64,000 nucleotides of DNA from Mesorhizobium plurifarium (GCA_000824785.1 CCNB01000019.1:99549-163548), one strand, 5' to 3'. Numbered from the stretch's first letter, positions 25,315 through 34,334 are shown. The notes: generated by a model not told the origin, from the sequence alone. Numbers and translations: made by a program.

Positions 25315-27146
25315 GCCATCTCTCCATGGACGCCGCCGAGATAGGCTTCCTGCACTTTGGCGTTGGTCTTGATCTCGCCGGGCGTGCCTTCGACCAGCAC
25401 CCTGCCCTCCTGGAGGACGGTCACCTTGCCGACCAGCTCGAACAGCGAATCCATGTCGTGGTCGATAATGATCATGGTGCGGCCGCGCGCGATCGATTTC
25501 AGCAGCGCGACCGTCTCCACGCGCTCGCGCGGGCTCATGCCGGCAAGCGGCTCGTCGAGCAAAAGCAGGCTCGGCGAGGTCGCCAGCGCCAGGCCGATCT
25601 CCAGCCGACGCTTCTCGCCATAGGCAAGTGCCGAAACCGGCCTGTCGAGCCGCGCCGTCAGATTCACCAGCGCCGCCGTGTGCTCGACCTGCTCGTCGAG
25701 GCCCGGAACGCCGTGCAGGCTCCTGAACAGGTCGAGCCTGAACTTGCCGCGCGCCTCGCCAAGAGCCGCAATCGTAAGGTTGCGCCGCACCGACAGGCGG
25801 TCGAAGAGCTGGTTGATCTGGTAGCTCTTGGTCAGCCCGAGCTGGCACACGTCGGAGACGCCGGTGCCCGTGATGTCGCGGCCCTCGAACATGATCTGGC
25901 CGGAGGTCGGGGCAACCTCGCAGGTGAGCATCTTGAAGAAGGTGCTCTTGCCCGCGCCGTTCGGCCCGATGATGCCGCGTATCTCGCCATGGTCGACAGC
26001 AAAGGCGATGTCGCTGTTGGCCACGATGCCGCCGTAGCGTTTGGTGAGGCCGCGCGCCTCAAGGATCGGCCCGGACGCCGGCGCGCCGCCACGCCGACGC
26101 GGCGCTATCGGCGCGATGGCCGCCGGGTCGAAAGGCGCGCTCTCAGCCGAGGCCTGGGCCGGGTGAGCACTCTTTCGGCCGGTAGACAACCCATAGAGGT
26201 CGACGATCGCGCCGACGATGCCGCGCCGCAGGAAGCACACCAGGAGCACGAACACGATGCCGAGCACCAGCTTCCATGTCGCGCCGAGATGCAGTGTGTT
26301 CTGGAAAAAGTCGCTGAGATAGAGCCACACGGTGGCGCCCACCAGCGGCCCGAACAGCGTGCCTGCGCCGCCGATCGCGGTCTGCATGACGACCTGGCCG
26401 GACGTATCGAACATGAAGGCGTCGGGCGGCATGAAGCCTTGCATCACGCCCAGCAGCCCGCCGGCGAAGCCGGCATAGATTGCCGCCACGACGAAAGCCG
26501 TTAGCTTGTAGCCGTGGATGTTGTGGCCGAGCGCGGCGGCGCGCAGCGGATTGTCGCGGATCGCCGAAAGGATCGCGCCGACGGGCGAGCGCACGATGCG
26601 CAGCGCGATCACGATGCCGACAAAATACCAGAACGCCAGGAAGGTATACATCGTCCAGTCGGTGTCGAACTCGAACACCTTGAAGCCGAGATCGAAGACC
26701 GGCGTGGGCACGCCGGGCAAGCCGTTCTCGCCGCCGGTGAATGCAGACAGCGGATTGAACTCGACGAAGAAGAAGACTTCCGCGATCGCTACCGTGATCA
26801 TGGCGAAATAAATGCCGGTGCGCCGGAGCGCGATCAGGCCGATGACGTAGCCGACGACACCCGCCACGGCGGCGCCGATGACGATTGCGGCCATGACATA
26901 GGAGAAGCCGGTCTGGGTCAGAAGGTAGGCGGCGAACATGCCGCCGGTGCCGTAGAAGGCCGACTGGCCGAAGGACAAGAGCCCGGTATAGCCGAACAGG
27001 ATGTCAAAGCCGATTCCGAACAGGCCCCAGATGAGGATGCGGTTGATGGTGCTGGGCGAGAAGCCGAGATGGGGCAGCACGAAGGGCGCCAGAATCAACG
27101 CCGCCGCCGTCAGAAGCTCGACGAGGAAGGGTCGTTTGATGTTCAT
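25311..27146 (-). CDS. LivM permease fused to LivG ATPase
   Basis: A 611-aa fusion. Residues about 1-320 form a LivM-type permease (LLTAAALILAPFVLPHLGFS, YTGLLSFGQSAFYGTGGMFA). After a proline/alanine-rich linker (about 320-365) comes a LivG-type ATPase with LEARGLTKRYGGIVANSD, Walker A GPNGAGKST, a divergent signature YGEKRRLEIGLAL, Walker B LLLLDEPLAGMSP and IIDHDM. The start ATG 27146 (MNIKRPFL) is 14 nt downstream of the LivH stop. The fusion makes permease and ATPase equimolar. Such fusions occur in alphaproteobacterial transporters, and the frame is uninterrupted. Confidence 0.9.
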   Translation of the reverse strand: MNIKRPFLVELLTAAALILAPFVLPHLGFSPSTINRILIWGLFGIGFDILFGYTGLLSFGQSAFYGTGGMFAAYLLTQTGFSYVMAAIVIGAAVAGVVGYVIGLIALRRTGIYFAMITVAIAEVFFFVEFNPLSAFTGGENGLPGVPTPVFDLGFKVFEFDTDWTMYTFLAFWYFVGIVIALRIVRSPVGAILSAIRDNPLRAAALGHNIHGYKLTAFVVAAIYAGFAGGLLGVMQGFMPPDAFMFDTSGQVVMQTAIGGAGTLFGPLVGATVWLYLSDFFQNTLHLGATWKLVLGIVFVLLVCFLRRGIVGAIVDLYGLSTGRKSAHPAQASAESAPFDPAAIAPIAPRRRGGAPASGPILEARGLTKRYGGIVANSDIAFAVDHGEIRGIIGPNGAGKSTFFKMLTCEVAPTSGQIMFEGRDITGTGVSDVCQLGLTKSYQINQLFDRLSVRRNLTIAALGEARGKFRLDLFRSLHGVPGLDEQVEHTAALVNLTARLDRPVSALAYGEKRRLEIGLALATSPSLLLLDEPLAGMSPRERVETVALLKSIARGRTMIIIDHDMDSLFELVGKVTVLQEGRVLVEGTPGEIKTNAKVQEAYLGGVHGEMA

Positions 27147-27159
27147 GGCCGGCCCGCGT

Positions 27160-28035
27160 CTATTCGCGCCCAGCCGTGCCGAGCAGCCCATGCGGGCGCA
27201 GCACCAGCACGAGCGTCATGGCCACGAACAGCACGACGTAGGAATAGCCGGGATTGAACATCGAGGTGATGCTGATGATCTCGCCGGCGATGAGGCCGCC
27301 GATGATGGCGCCCAGAAAGGAGCCGACGCCGCCGATCACCACCACGACGAAGGTCTGGACCAGGATCGCCTCGCCGACATCGGGCGCGATCGACACCACG
27401 GGCGCGTTGACGATGCCGGCGAAGCCCGCAGCCATCGCGCCGATGCCGAAGACGAGCATGAAGATTCTGTAGACGTCGATGCCGAGCGAATCGACCATCA
27501 CCGAATCTTCGATGCCTGCCCGGACGATCATTCCGATCCGGGTGCGGTAGAGCACGAAATAGAGCGCCACCAGCGCAACGGCGACGATGCCGAGCAGCGC
27601 CAGGCGGTAGGTCGGGTAGATCATGAAACCGAGATTGGTGATGCCTACCAGCAGCCCCGGCGGGGGCACTGTCTGCGACATGCTGCCGAAGAAAAAGCGC
27701 ACTGCCTCGACGAAAACGATACCGAGGCCGAAGGTGACGAGAAGCTGGTCCTCATGCGGCCGCGTGTAGAAATGCCGGATGATGAGCCGTTCGACCACCA
27801 CCCCGACGATCATCACGAACAGCGAGCCCGCCACGACCGCGACGAGGAACGACCCCGTGTAGGTGTAGGCGACCCAGCCGGCATAGCCGCCCAGCATGAA
27901 CATCGCGCCATGGGCGAGGTTCAGCACGCCCAGCGTGCCGTAGATGATCGTCAGGCCGGAAGAGATCAGCGCCAGGAGCGCGCCGAGCACCAGCCCGTTG
28001 AAGCATTGCGAGATGAAGTTCGCCCAGTTGATCAC
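27160..28035 (-). CDS. livH: branched-chain amino acid-type ABC permease (LivH)
   Basis: Inner-membrane permease (291 aa). The opening NWANFISQCFNGLVLGALLA and the block GLTIIYGTLGVLNLAHGAMFMLGGY are the standard LivH N-terminus, and GVGSFLGAIIGGLIAGE is the conserved late loop. I start at GTG 28035, with AGGCAGG about 8 nt upstream; in-frame codons to 28086 are unlike the family. It lies about 200 bp downstream of its binding-protein gene and 14 nt before the fused LivM-LivG gene. Confidence 0.92.
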   Translation of the reverse strand: MINWANFISQCFNGLVLGALLALISSGLTIIYGTLGVLNLAHGAMFMLGGYAGWVAYTYTGSFLVAVVAGSLFVMIVGVVVERLIIRHFYTRPHEDQLLVTFGLGIVFVEAVRFFFGSMSQTVPPPGLLVGITNLGFMIYPTYRLALLGIVAVALVALYFVLYRTRIGMIVRAGIEDSVMVDSLGIDVYRIFMLVFGIGAMAAGFAGIVNAPVVSIAPDVGEAILVQTFVVVVIGGVGSFLGAIIGGLIAGEIISITSMFNPGYSYVVLFVAMTLVLVLRPHGLLGTAGRE

Positions 28036-28237
28036 GCTGCGCCTGCCTAGCTGGTGAAGGATATGCCCGGTCCCTCGCGCCGCCAAGAGCCGGCGGACAA
28101 GCCGCGCACGATCGGAAAGCCGGTGGCCTGCCGCCGAAGCGCGAATCCGTGCGCGCCTATCGGCTGCAGCCAGTCGGGATGCGAACGCCCTGCCCGCCCA
28201 TGACAGGCGGAGAAGGTGAGGCGCGCGGCGCGGGGTA
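28036..28237. other. structured 202-bp spacer between livH and the binding-protein gene
   Basis: No gene. CGCGCACG (28103-28110) and CGTGCGCG (28148-28155) are an 8-bp inverted repeat about 37 nt apart, with further GC-rich pairing inside. It occupies the same receptor-permease junction as the hairpins in the other two transporter operons. Confidence 0.4.
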
Positions 28238-29593
28238 TCAGGTGTAGTCGCCGAGGTTGCAGCCGAACGCGTCGGGCTTCTGCATCAGACCTTCGCCCGG
28301 AACGACTTCGAGCACTTCCCAGAAGTCCTCGTCGTTCTTCATATCCTTCTTGGCCTTGCCCCGGACGATGACGACGGGACGGATGCATTGATGATCTTCA
28401 GGCCGATAGTGGACATCGCCCAGAAGAGAGGGAATGGTCTCACCCTTTTCGTATTGTTTGATGACATCCGGAGGATAGAAGCTGCCGGCCTCCGAAACCA
28501 TGCGCGCCCAGTGGGCGAAGCTGACATAGCTGTTCTCGGCCCCCCATTCCGGCCGATAGCCGAACTTTGCCTGGAAAGCCTCGACGAATTGTTTGGCGAG
28601 CGGATATTGGTCCTCCTGCGTCCACCAGAAATCGGTCGCCGCGAAGACGCCCTCGGTGATTTCCGCCCCCACTTCCTTGGCCAGGAACGGGATCTGGTAA
28701 GGGATGACGAGCTTCATATTGGGCAGGAGACCGAACTGCTTCGCCTGCTGCGTCGACAGCACCGCGTCGCGGCCCCAGTTGACATTAATGAGGAACTCGG
28801 CGCCGGAATTGGCAATGTTGGTGAGGTACTGGCTGAAGTCTTGGGTGCCAAGCGGAGACACCTGATTGGTCACCATCTCCCAGCCGCCCTGTGAGGTCAG
28901 GTAGTCGTTCACCGATTTGGTGACAGTGTGGCCGTAGGTGTAGTCCGGCGTCATGAACGCCGCCTTCTTGCCCTTGCCGAACTGCTTCAGCAGCACCGGG
29001 CCGATCGCGGCCGCGGCGGTCTGGCCAAAGAAGTTCTGGCGGAAGCCGTAGCGAACGCAATCCTTGCCGGTGGTATCGTTCGAGCCGGAAATTCCTGCGA
29101 CGTAGAGGACCTTCTCGCGCTGCGCGAACTTGTTGAGCGCAACGGCGACCGCCGACGAGGTCGAGCCGGTCATCAGGATGATCTTGTTCTGGTTGATGTA
29201 GTTCTGCTCGACCTCGACGGCCTGGTTCGGCTTGGCCACGCTATCGGCGGACAACAGCTCCACCTTCTTGCCCAGCAGCCCTTTATCGACCTTCGGCGCC
29301 AGCGCCTTCATCAACGCGTGACCCTCGTTGATATGCTCGACGGCGAGCTGCCATCCCTTGAGCTCGTCGGCCCCCTGGAGCGCATATGTTCCCGTGAGCG
29401 GCACCGCTGCGCCGATGTAGACGGTATCGCCCTGCGATCCGGTGGGCCAGGTGCCGATCGCAGGCTTGTCTTCGGCCGCGAACGCCGCAAGGCTGGACCA
29501 GGGCAGGACGGCGCTGCCCAGCAAACCCGCGCCGGCATGCAATACCGTGCGGCGGGATATAATGGCGGTTTTCTGATGGTCGAGCGGCGTCAA
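28238..29593 (-). CDS. ABC transporter substrate-binding protein, Leu/Ile/Val or amide type
   Basis: Periplasmic receptor (451 aa) of the HAAT-type importer. A twin-arginine-like signal (ISRRTVLHAGAGLLGSAVLP) leads to a likely cleavage after AAFAAE. The Peripla_BP_6 domain follows with GAAVPLTGTYALQGADELKG and ADSVAKPNQAVEVEQNYINQ. The start is the TTG at 29593: AAGGAGGAACAA sits directly before it at ideal spacing, and no better ATG is in frame. It heads the minus-strand unit and is divergent from a Crp/Fnr gene. The ligand may be an amino acid, amide or urea-like compound. Confidence 0.9.
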   Translation of the reverse strand: MTPLDHQKTAIISRRTVLHAGAGLLGSAVLPWSSLAAFAAEDKPAIGTWPTGSQGDTVYIGAAVPLTGTYALQGADELKGWQLAVEHINEGHALMKALAPKVDKGLLGKKVELLSADSVAKPNQAVEVEQNYINQNKIILMTGSTSSAVAVALNKFAQREKVLYVAGISGSNDTTGKDCVRYGFRQNFFGQTAAAAIGPVLLKQFGKGKKAAFMTPDYTYGHTVTKSVNDYLTSQGGWEMVTNQVSPLGTQDFSQYLTNIANSGAEFLINVNWGRDAVLSTQQAKQFGLLPNMKLVIPYQIPFLAKEVGAEITEGVFAATDFWWTQEDQYPLAKQFVEAFQAKFGYRPEWGAENSYVSFAHWARMVSEAGSFYPPDVIKQYEKGETIPSLLGDVHYRPEDHQCIRPVVIVRGKAKKDMKNDEDFWEVLEVVPGEGLMQKPDAFGCNLGDYT

Positions 29594-29750
29594 TTGTTCC
29601 TCCTTGGTCTTGGAGCCATCTGATGGCTCTCTTTGTTGTTCCCTGATTCCGAAACAGATTTCTTTCCGGCGAAGCGGTGAAAAACGCCTGTTACATGAGC
29701 ATTCGCAGCGGCTTAGACAGGCTAGTCAATACAACTTTCGTTTGATGATC

Positions 29751-29774
29751 TTATTGATTAATCTGGATTAATAA
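29751..29774. promoter_or_regulatory. AT-rich imperfect inverted repeat near crp/fnr-type gene
   Basis: TTATTGATTAAT and CTGGATTAATAA form a partial 24-bp dyad (TTATTNAT half-sites) in the 226-bp gap between the divergent binding-protein and Crp/Fnr genes, ending 46 nt before the latter's start. It resembles a Crp/Fnr-superfamily operator only loosely. Confidence 0.35.
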
Positions 29775-29819
29775 GGCTGGGAAAGTTCCGCCGCAGATCT
29801 TGAACTCTGGAAAACTGGC

Positions 29820-30575
29820 ATGCCGCTGACCGGCCACCCGATCGTGACCAGACTGACACGTGCAATGAAGCTGAATGCGACCGACATCAAACGCCTCGCA
29901 GCCATCTTCGAGCGCGATCTTTCCTTTCGCAAGCGAGAGGAGCTCGTCGTTCAGGGCGCGGAATTCCGAAATCTGTGTTTCCTCAAGGACGGCTACGCGA
30001 TCCGCTATCGATTGCTTCGCAGCGGCAAGCGACAGATCCTGAAGCTCATCCTGCCCGGTGACGTCATCGGATTCCCCGTCAGCTTCTTCGATCGGTCCAG
30101 CTATGCCGTGGTTGCCGTGAGCGATCTGACATACGCTGCCTGCCCATTCGATTCCTACATTCGGCTTTGCTACGAGCAGCCGCAATTCGGTCTCGTTCTA
30201 AGCTGGCTGGCCGCCCAGGAAGCAGCGACCTATGCCGAACATATCGTCAATCTTGGCCGGCGCACGCCGATTGAGAGGCTGGCACACCTGTTGCTTGAAA
30301 TTCATGCGCGCCTGTTGGAGGTCGGACTGGCGGATGAGGCGCGTTTCGACCTGCCATTTTCGCAGGAAGTTATGGCTGATGCGTTGGGTTTGAGCGTGCC
30401 CCACCTCAATCGCGTCATTCAGCAATTGCGTGCCGATCGACTCATCACCAGCAACTCGCGCCTGATCGATTTGACCGACATTTCCGCTCTGCGCAGACTG
30501 GCTCAGTACGAGCCGATGACTCTCGCCGCGATCCCGGTACTCAGGACGGACGACATCGGTGACGGGAGCGAATGA
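29820..30575 (+). CDS. Crp/Fnr-family transcriptional regulator
   Basis: A 251-aa regulator with an N-terminal cyclic-nucleotide-binding-like beta barrel (EELVVQGAEFRNLCFLKDG, then ILKLILPGDVIGF) and a C-terminal Crp-type helix-turn-helix (FSQEVMADALGLSVPHLNRV). It lacks the N-terminal cysteine cluster of oxygen-sensing Fnr. The start ATG 29820 has only a weak ribosome-binding site. It is divergent from the Liv-type transporter, a possible target. In rhizobia this subgroup is abundant and its signals mostly unknown. Confidence 0.88.
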   Translation: MPLTGHPIVTRLTRAMKLNATDIKRLAAIFERDLSFRKREELVVQGAEFRNLCFLKDGYAIRYRLLRSGKRQILKLILPGDVIGFPVSFFDRSSYAVVAVSDLTYAACPFDSYIRLCYEQPQFGLVLSWLAAQEAATYAEHIVNLGRRTPIERLAHLLLEIHARLLEVGLADEARFDLPFSQEVMADALGLSVPHLNRVIQQLRADRLITSNSRLIDLTDISALRRLAQYEPMTLAAIPVLRTDDIGDGSE

Positions 30576-30673
30576 CCGTGTCCTGCGCCCTTTTCGGTAA
30601 GCCGGCCCGCTGCCATGTTGAAGCGTTGGGCGCCGTTCGCCTCCCGCTGGTGCCGCGGCAGTCGCAATGTCGG

Positions 30674-31164
30674 GTGCGGCCCCGCCTTTTACAGGCTGCA
30701 CTCGGTGTTGCGTTGGTCGCATCACCCGCTAGGCCCACGGGTCTCACAGGCCCCTTCCTCGACCTCGCTTTGCCTCGCTGAAGGCCTCATCGGCCAATCT
30801 GCGCGTCGGACGGGGCATTGGCTAGCATCGCATGGGTTTTCAAAAGGCGTGGCATCCTCCTGGAAATCTATCAAGAGTACGGCAACTGGCGCCGGGTGAG
30901 AGATTGGGATGGAAGCACCGGCTGGATCCATCATTCGCTCCTGTCGGGGCAAAGAACCGGCATCGTTGCCCCCTGGTCAAAAGATCACCTTGCCCTGTAC
31001 GCCAAGCCGGCAACGGACAGCCCTGTCGTTGCCTGGCTTGAGCCGCGCGTTGAGGTCAAGCTTACCCGGTGTGACGGACAGTGGTGCGCGGTGGCATCGG
31101 GTCCGTCAACTGGGTTCACAAACAAGTCGGACTGTGGGGCGTCTACCCCGGTAAAGTCCTCTAG
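30674..31164 (+). pseudogene. remnant of SH3-like domain secreted protein
   Basis: A decayed gene spread over several frames. A signal-peptide-like start (LLQAALGVALVASPARPTG, from GTG 30674) gives way to LPRPRFASLKASSANLRVGRG in another frame, which meets a stop (TAG, 30816-30818). The bacterial SH3 domain continues in a third frame from about 30827 as AWVFKRRGILLEIYQEYGN and WDGSTGWIHHSLLSG. Near 31100 it shifts once more, by one missing or two extra bases, to end SVNWVHKQVGLWGVYPGKVL and stop at 31164. Read together these rebuild a full COG3807-type protein, so at least three frame changes have killed it. Intact relatives are periplasmic proteins of unknown role. Confidence 0.8.
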
Positions 31165-31185
31165 CTTGGTGGCTCTGAATCGCCG

Positions 31186-31700
31186 ACCGAGCGGTTTTGA
31201 TTTCCGGCGGGGGGATTGCGGGACCGGCGCTCGCCTTTTGGCTCCCAGCCGCCGGCTTCCGGCCGACGCTGGCCGAACAGGCGAGCCAATTGCGAACCGG
31301 GGCTAAGTCATTGATTTCTGGGGGCTCGGCTATTGGGTCGCCGAGCGGATGGGCCTAGGTATCACGTGCACGAAATGCACATTGTGAACGATCGCGGCTA
31401 TCGCATGCTTCGGCACGGATATGTTTAGCGATCGACAAATGGCCGCGATGTGACGCTCGCGCCCAGCGACCTCTCGCGACTGCTTTCCGAGAAGGCCAAG
31501 GGCACAACGAAGTTATTTTCGCGCCGGCCGAGATTGTTGGCGAAGGCGGTGATACCTGCGTTCAATGTTCAACCGGCTCCGATGGAAAAGCGTAGTATCA
31601 GCTTTACGGGCGCAAGCGGGCCGGCAGGTTCGCATAGCGGATTGTGCGGATCATACCCGTGCGTCCGCGTGCGATATCGTTCAGAGGCTCTTGCGACCTG
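31186..31700 (+). pseudogene. remnant of FAD-dependent monooxygenase
   Basis: N-terminal third of a PHBH-type FAD monooxygenase, broken by frame changes. The FAD motif LISGGGIAGPALAFWLPAAG runs from 31198. It is followed by VIDFWGLGYWVAERMGL near 31310 in another frame, then RDVTLAPSDLSRLLSEKAKG near 31445, and then EVIFAPAEIVGEGG after a further shift near 31505. The order matches the start of salicylate-hydroxylase-like proteins. No C-terminal half is present before the convergent LuxR gene. It lies directly after the SH3 remnant, which suggests one decayed accessory segment. Confidence 0.72.
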
Positions 31701-31726
31701 CTCGGGCGAGCCTCGCTGCGATCCAG

Positions 31727-32836
31727 CTATTGTCGGTCGTAGACGCCGCTCGCCGCGATGAGGCGCACCAGCTCCGCCTGCCGCCGTGTTTCCGTCTTTT
31801 CAAACACGTGCTGCAGGTGGGTGCGCGCCGTGGTCAGGCCGATGCCGAGCTCGTTGGCGACCGCCTGCAGCCCTTCGCCGCGCGCGATCGCGATGGCCAC
31901 GGTCGCCTCCGCCGGGGTCAGCTGATAGAGATTGCGTAACTGGTCCGGCGCGGTCCGCGGCGCGCTGTCCGGATCGGCCACGAACACGATCGCGGCAGGG
32001 CGGCCGGTCACGAACCATGTCGACTCGATCTTCAGCGGCGCCACAAGCACGCTCAGCGGCCGGCGCGGCACCGGGCGCGCGAGCGCGATCGAGCCGCCCG
32101 CGGCGTCCGACCGCTCTGCGGCCGTGGCAATCAACTGTTGAAATTGCGCAGCATCCGCGCGCCTGGTTGCGCGCAGCGCCGATTTCTCGACCCTGATCCC
32201 ATCGGCCTCGGTGAGCAGCGTTTCGGCCGCCCGGTTAGCGAACAGAATCTCGCCGTTTGCCGCCACGATCAGCACGCCCTGGGCGACGCGGTCGAGCGCC
32301 TCGACATTGGCGCTCCTGGCGACCTCCGAACGCGAGAGGCGCAGTCCCACGCTCGCCGCGCGGACGAGATGCGGCCCGATGTGGCGCAGCCGCTCGATAT
32401 GCTCGGGCTCGAACTCACCTGTCCCCTCGGCGCGTCCGCAGGTGAACACGACGCGGATGTCCGGCTCGTTGGCAAGCACAACTCCAATCGAGTGGCACAT
32501 CTCGCCGGGCCGGCAGAAGTCGTTGTAAAACTCGGAGCGCCGGTAGACCTCGCGCGGCAGGAGCTCCCAAATCGGGATCAGCGTGCCGGCGCTCAGCCTG
32601 GCGATACGCGGCAGGAAGACATTGGTCTTGTAGTAGTACCGCGAATAGGCGAGGTCGGCCTCCGGGGGCATGCGGACCGAATTCGCTTGGCTGCGCAACG
32701 TCCTTGCATTCTGGAACGTCAGCTTGGTGGCGGCGCCTTCGAGGAAATCCGACAGCGTCTCAAGGACCTGCGGCCAGCGGCCGGGTTCGACCGCCGCATC
32801 GTAGATCTGCCCGACCATGCCCTCGAAGTCGCGCAT
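31727..32836 (-). CDS. LuxR-family transcriptional regulator
   Basis: A 369-aa regulator with a PAS-like sensory region (about residues 170-270, GVLIVAANGEILFANRAAE) and a C-terminal LuxR helix-turn-helix (LTPAEATVAIAIARGEGLQA, then GIGLTTARTHLQHVFEKT). No receiver domain or acyl-homoserine-lactone-binding domain is visible. I start at ATG 32836 (MRDFEGMVGQIYDAAVEP), where family resemblance begins; ATG 32923 is an in-frame alternative and neither has a good ribosome-binding site. Divergent from a cupin gene. Confidence 0.85.
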   Translation of the reverse strand: MRDFEGMVGQIYDAAVEPGRWPQVLETLSDFLEGAATKLTFQNARTLRSQANSVRMPPEADLAYSRYYYKTNVFLPRIARLSAGTLIPIWELLPREVYRRSEFYNDFCRPGEMCHSIGVVLANEPDIRVVFTCGRAEGTGEFEPEHIERLRHIGPHLVRAASVGLRLSRSEVARSANVEALDRVAQGVLIVAANGEILFANRAAETLLTEADGIRVEKSALRATRRADAAQFQQLIATAAERSDAAGGSIALARPVPRRPLSVLVAPLKIESTWFVTGRPAAIVFVADPDSAPRTAPDQLRNLYQLTPAEATVAIAIARGEGLQAVANELGIGLTTARTHLQHVFEKTETRRQAELVRLIAASGVYDRQ

Positions 32837-33007
32837 GCGTGCCGGATTTGACCTCTCCTCGCCTGAAGGGAGTTGCAGTTTGCCGGAAGCTGGCTTCGCT
32901 GACAACCGTTCGCCGCATCTCATAGGTTCATAGGAGGCGCCCGCCCGAGGTCAACGTGTAGATATCGGGATGTCATCAAAGCTTCACTCCAACCACATGT
33001 GGCGAAG

Positions 33008-33457
33008 ATGAAAATGCTGGCAGCACCTGGCACTCAAACAGATTGGAACGGTACGCATTACGAAATGCTGCTGACGGCGCGCGAGACCGGCGGCAAGCTC
33101 GGGGCATTTGCATCCGATGCCGGTCCGGGCGATGGACCGCCGCGGCACCGCCATCTTGAGGCGGACGAACTCTTCGTCATTCTCCAAGGACGGCTGCGTT
33201 TCTGGCGCGCCGGGGAGACTTTCGAACGCGGCGCCGGAAGCATGATCTACATTCCTGCTGGCGTCGAGCACACGTTCGTAGTCATCGAAAATGCGCGATG
33301 GATCGCCATCTTGTCACCTGGTGGTCTCGAAGGCTTTTTCCCGGCGGTTGCCGGGCAGGGACTGGAGATTCCGCGCGATCTCGCCGAAATAAAAGCGATC
33401 GCGGCCCAATTCGACATGGAGATTACCGGGCCGCCCCTGGGCGTCGCTGAACCTTAG
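33008..33457 (+). CDS. cupin-domain protein
   Basis: A 149-aa single-domain cupin. Motif 1 is PPRHRHLEADELFVILQGRL and motif 2 GSMIYIPAGVEHTFVV, giving the two His, Glu and His ligands for a metal. Such proteins may be small dioxygenases, isomerases or simple ligand sensors; nothing here decides between them. The start is ambiguous among GTG 32999, ATG 33008 and ATG 33014. Divergent from the LuxR-type gene. Confidence 0.85.
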   Translation: MKMLAAPGTQTDWNGTHYEMLLTARETGGKLGAFASDAGPGDGPPRHRHLEADELFVILQGRLRFWRAGETFERGAGSMIYIPAGVEHTFVVIENARWIAILSPGGLEGFFPAVAGQGLEIPRDLAEIKAIAAQFDMEITGPPLGVAEP

Positions 33458-33702
33458 GACCAAGTCGAAAGCGGCTGCTGGAAAGCCTGGCCGGGCGGTA
33501 CGAGCGGCCCCCGGTTCCGCGCCGCGTGCAGCAGTTCCTCCTGCTCGGTGAGCCCATTGAGGAACATCTTGAACAGGTGAGCCGCAAGCCTCTGCCCACG
33601 CACGCTGTCGAGTGCAATCCCGCGCTCCTGGCACAGGGTTTTATGGACGCCCGCCAGCATCGCAAGTTCATCGTCCATGACAACATGGCCCGGATACAAC
33701 AT
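33454..33702 (-). CDS. hypothetical small protein
   Basis: An 82-aa protein of unrecognised family, opening MLYPGHVVMDDELAMLAG with a helical middle (LAAHLFKMFLNGLTEQEELL). The start at 33702 has AAGGAGGAGGCT directly before the ATG, an excellent ribosome-binding site, which is the main reason to accept the gene. It ends 4 nt inside the cupin gene's end on the opposite strand, so the two converge. No function can be assigned. Confidence 0.6.
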   Translation of the reverse strand: MLYPGHVVMDDELAMLAGVHKTLCQERGIALDSVRGQRLAAHLFKMFLNGLTEQEELLHAARNRGPLVPPGQAFQQPLSTWS

Positions 33703-34154
33703 AGCCTCCTCCTTGAAAAAGCTACGAGTGAGATGGGATGATATCGCTGTTGCTCGCGCTTGCAATATCAGGTACCTGACTCGCTGGAACAAAACAAGAA
33801 CATATTCCTACACATTTTCAGGAGGTCCCTCCTTGTCATAAAGGTCTCGCTCTCGATGATGTCACGCAACCCATCGCAGTGGCTTGTGGCCGATCGACGG
33901 AACTTTCGATGAAACGAGTTCCCACGTCGCCGGCTGTTGGCTCTGGACGTCAAGGACATGGCGGATGCCGTTGCCTGGGTGAAGCGTTGCCCGAAGCCGA
34001 TCCCTGGGCATAGCGAGATCGAGACCCGTCCCATCGAAACCGACAGGCTGAATAACAGATCACGCTTTCTGCTGCAGTCCCACCGCCAGACGAAGCCAGC
34101 GGAACCTAATTCACCCCGCCCTGTTTCGGATGGAGCGACCGAAGAGGACAAACA
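33703..34154. other. gene-poor stretch with YCII remnant
   Basis: No intact gene. It contains the upstream region of the small protein ending at 33454 and, at 33937-34050, a fragment of a YCII-family gene described separately. Confidence 0.5.
33937..34050 (+). pseudogene. C-terminal remnant of YCII-family protein
   Basis: The frame reads LALDVKDMADAVAWVKRCPK, then PIPGHSEIETRPIE, which matches the conserved C-terminal segment of YCII-family (DGPF-type) proteins, where WVKRCPNP and SEIEIRP are typical. The N-terminal 80 or so residues that should precede it are absent or out of frame, and the normal end is lost. It is a truncated relic. Confidence 0.62.
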
Positions 34155-34334
34155 ATGACATCGAAATCATCGCGGGACATGCCAGGTCCGAGACCCCGGA
34201 AGGACAAAGAGCGAGATACCCGAGAGGCGGAGGCCAAGACGCCCGACAAGACCAATGACTGGGACCGAGATCTCGTCCACGGTGATGGTCAAACCTCGGG
34301 GATAAAGTCTGAGCAGGGCGTGGCGTCAAAATAG
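34155..34334 (+). CDS. hypothetical 59-residue charged protein
   Basis: A short, highly hydrophilic protein, opening MTSKSSRDMPGPRPRKDKER and rich in Lys, Arg, Asp and Glu, predicted disordered. ATG 34155 follows AGAGGACAAACA, a reasonable ribosome-binding site. It lies between the YCII remnant and the RNase Z gene. Small disordered proteins like this are common in rhizobia, but I recognise no family. Confidence 0.45.
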   Translation: MTSKSSRDMPGPRPRKDKERDTREAEAKTPDKTNDWDRDLVHGDGQTSGIKSEQGVASK

